This document shows, piece after piece, positions 6,326 through 7,384 of a stretch of DNA of 7,384 bases. The notes under the pieces were generated by a model, which saw only the letters and a list, made by a program, of their open reading frames with translations, was not told the origin of the DNA and ran no database searches. This DNA is from Candidatus Hydrogenedentota bacterium (lineage in GTDB: Bacteria; Hydrogenedentota; Hydrogenedentia; Hydrogenedentales; SCBR16-9), in assembly GCA_007116095.1 (NCBI GenBank), contig SKJD01000277.1, forward strand, positions 1-7,384, written 5' to 3'. Made by a program: the position numbers and the translations under genes. Numbering within the stretch: position 1 is the first letter of the stretch; every line of letters begins with the position of its first letter.

Positions 6326-6921
6326 TTATTATTGATTTTACAAGTTCTTGCATCCCTCCTTAAGCCCTTCAAAAGTAGCGACTTAGTCTTGAATATTTGC
6401 ATTGCAGCCCTGCAACCGAGTATATCGATTTTGCCCGAAAAACACAAAACACCACCCGTGTCCCGCCAAGGCCGCTGGGCCTGTAAATAATGGACAGCAT
6501 TGTGGTGTTCGATATTCAAATCGGCCCCACACCCTATCTGGCGTTCGCCAGAATTGCTGGAGCGATGAACTGTATGGATGCACGAGAAGATTGTTGTTGC
6601 TATGCTCCCTGATTTTCGCTGTGCTTGCGCATGTTACGTAAAATTAGTATTGCCGACAACGCAATGGATTTTTTGCCTGATTACAGGGTTGGCGTTGTCT
6701 CGGCTCTTATATAAAGTAGACCCCAAAATAGTACGAAACGTTACAGGCTTTGGCAAGAAATAATTGCCGTATCCCCTTCATCTGTGTGTATTGTAGCACA
6801 GCCTGCGGGTTTTGCCAAGAGATTTTTGTGGCGTTGAAATAAAAAAGGCGCTTGGGAGTATATGTTGACGAGTCTTGATATATTCTTGGCAGAAATAAGG
6901 GATTAGTGCCTAAAATCCGAA
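6326..6921. other. Long divergent non-coding region
   Basis: About 600 bp between hpf and the plus-strand gene with no protein-coding call that I can support; the short ORFs here lack ribosome binding sites and family resemblance. It is rich in inverted repeats, densest at 6402-6552, and has further dyads at 6634-6641 (TTACGTAA) and 6752-6768 (GGCAA-N7-TTGCC). I found no consensus promoter for the plus-strand gene. It could hold regulatory sites or an unrecognised structured RNA. Confidence 0.5.
6402..6552. repeat. Cluster of inverted repeats
   Basis: Four structures lie close together: TTGCAG-CC-CTGCAA (6402-6415); AACACCAC (6448-6455) with GTGGTGTT (6502-6509), enclosing AGGCC-GCTG-GGCCT (6469-6482); TGTGG...CCACA with inner CGAT/ATCG (6501-6531), which overlaps and competes with the previous one; and TCTGGCG-TT-CGCCAGA (6537-6552). 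None is followed by a T-run on either strand, so they are not typical terminators. Confidence 0.55.
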
Positions 6922-7380
6922 ATGCCATACCGGGCTGGGATGAGCATTTACGCCGGTTTGGCCAGGGGTATCGGGAAACGCACGGAAGCATTGGGAGAGG
7001 GAAACACCTTGCAGCGGACAAACCAGGTTGCAGAGAAATTACAGGACGACAATGCATCGACCCGGGTTGTGCCGAAGCACATCAGGGAGGAATACCGCAT
7101 CGGCAACGCGATTGTAGCCGTGCATTGCGAAGCTTCTCCGGGGCGGCGCAGTGAAGATGCACAGGATTCGGTGGAACAGGTGTGTCTGGAGGAATCCCTG
7201 GAGGTGGAACAGGTTTGTGTGTCGCTCCGCTTGCCCCGCGACACCTATGAAGCAATCGGACTGGCCGCGCTTGGTGAGGGACTGAGCCAGCAGCAAGTGA
7301 TGATTCGCCTGTTGGAACACGGACTTTCCCGTATGCCCCACACGCTCAAGCCGGTCGCCAACCCACATGTACCGTCCTGA
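6922..7380 (+). CDS. Hypothetical protein with C-terminal ribbon-helix-helix-like region
   Basis: I do not recognise the full-length protein (152 residues). Residues about 97-138 read as a ribbon-helix-helix DNA-binding fold: strand VCVSLRLP, helix RDTYEAIGLAALGEG, turn LS, helix QQQVMIRLLEHGLSRM. The first 95 residues are polar and probably partly disordered, with no known motif. An in-frame repeat VEQVC occurs at 84-88 and 95-99, backed by a near-perfect 16-bp DNA repeat (7170-7185 and 7203-7218). The start is uncertain: ATG at 6922 has no good ribosome binding site, the next in-frame ATG at 6940 is no better, and AAGGGA at 6897-6902 serves an overlapping GTG frame instead. It is divergent from hpf. 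A transcription factor or antitoxin-like role is possible, but no toxin gene is in view. Confidence 0.6.
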   Translation: MPYRAGMSIYAGLARGIGKRTEALGEGNTLQRTNQVAEKLQDDNASTRVVPKHIREEYRIGNAIVAVHCEASPGRRSEDAQDSVEQVCLEESLEVEQVCVSLRLPRDTYEAIGLAALGEGLSQQQVMIRLLEHGLSRMPHTLKPVANPHVPS

Positions 7381-7384
7381 ACGA

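Noticed and set aside
6565..6612. Tiny plus-strand ORF with a Cys-Cys-Cys cluster (15 residues), a possible peptide precursor
   Set aside because: GGAG is only 2 nt from the ATG, no modification genes are nearby, and such a short ORF is expected by chance.
6751..6768. Sigma-54-like TTGGCA...TTGC element upstream of the plus-strand gene
   Set aside because: The spacing between GG and GC is 12 bp, too long; it is better read as a small inverted repeat.
6707..7057. Minus-strand ORF (116 codons) overlapping the plus-strand gene
   Set aside because: It has no ribosome site or motif, and the plus-strand frame shows a recognisable DNA-binding pattern further on.

Overview
The window looks like a bacterial chromosome segment of moderate GC content. 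It carries a regulatory phosphotransferase (PTS) cluster transcribed right to left on the minus strand. In transcription order this is hpf (long-form ribosome hibernation factor), hprK (HPr kinase/phosphorylase), a small putative membrane ORF, a GH57-family alpha-glucan enzyme, ptsH (HPr) and ptsI (Enzyme I, cut by the left edge). At the right end one divergent plus-strand gene encodes a protein that ends in a ribbon-helix-helix-like segment. Its product is not recognised further.

Organism: HprK together with HPr carrying both the phosphorylatable His and the regulatory Ser, plus the two-domain (long) HPF, argue against an enteric-type gammaproteobacterium. I infer a Gram-negative lineage outside the enterics, such as a deltaproteobacterium-like or PVC/Hydrogenedentes-like group. 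The sequence alone does not let me name the phylum with confidence.

Layout: 1-1159 ptsI (5' two thirds); 1166-1450 ptsH; 1451-1839 non-coding, with candidate control elements for ptsH; 1840-3987 GH57 enzyme; 4102-4293 small ORF; 4294-4584 non-coding, with a GC-rich hairpin after hprK and a TATAAT element overlapped by dyads; 4585-5559 hprK; 5560-5677 a spacer dominated by a perfect 19-bp hairpin; 5678-6250 hpf, with a near-consensus sigma-70 promoter; about 6251-6921 a long divergent non-coding region rich in inverted repeats; 6922-7380 the plus-strand gene.

How it may work together: EI takes phosphate from PEP and passes it to HPr at His21, while HprK can phosphorylate HPr at Ser52 in response to energy state. 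No sugar permease, EIIA, RapZ or RpoN gene is visible, so the visible set looks like a signalling rather than sugar-importing PTS. The GH57 enzyme sits between hprK and ptsH, which suggests a link between this signalling and use of intracellular alpha-glucan (glycogen or maltodextrin). That link is inference from gene order. I found no CRISPR array, tRNA, rRNA or insertion sequence.
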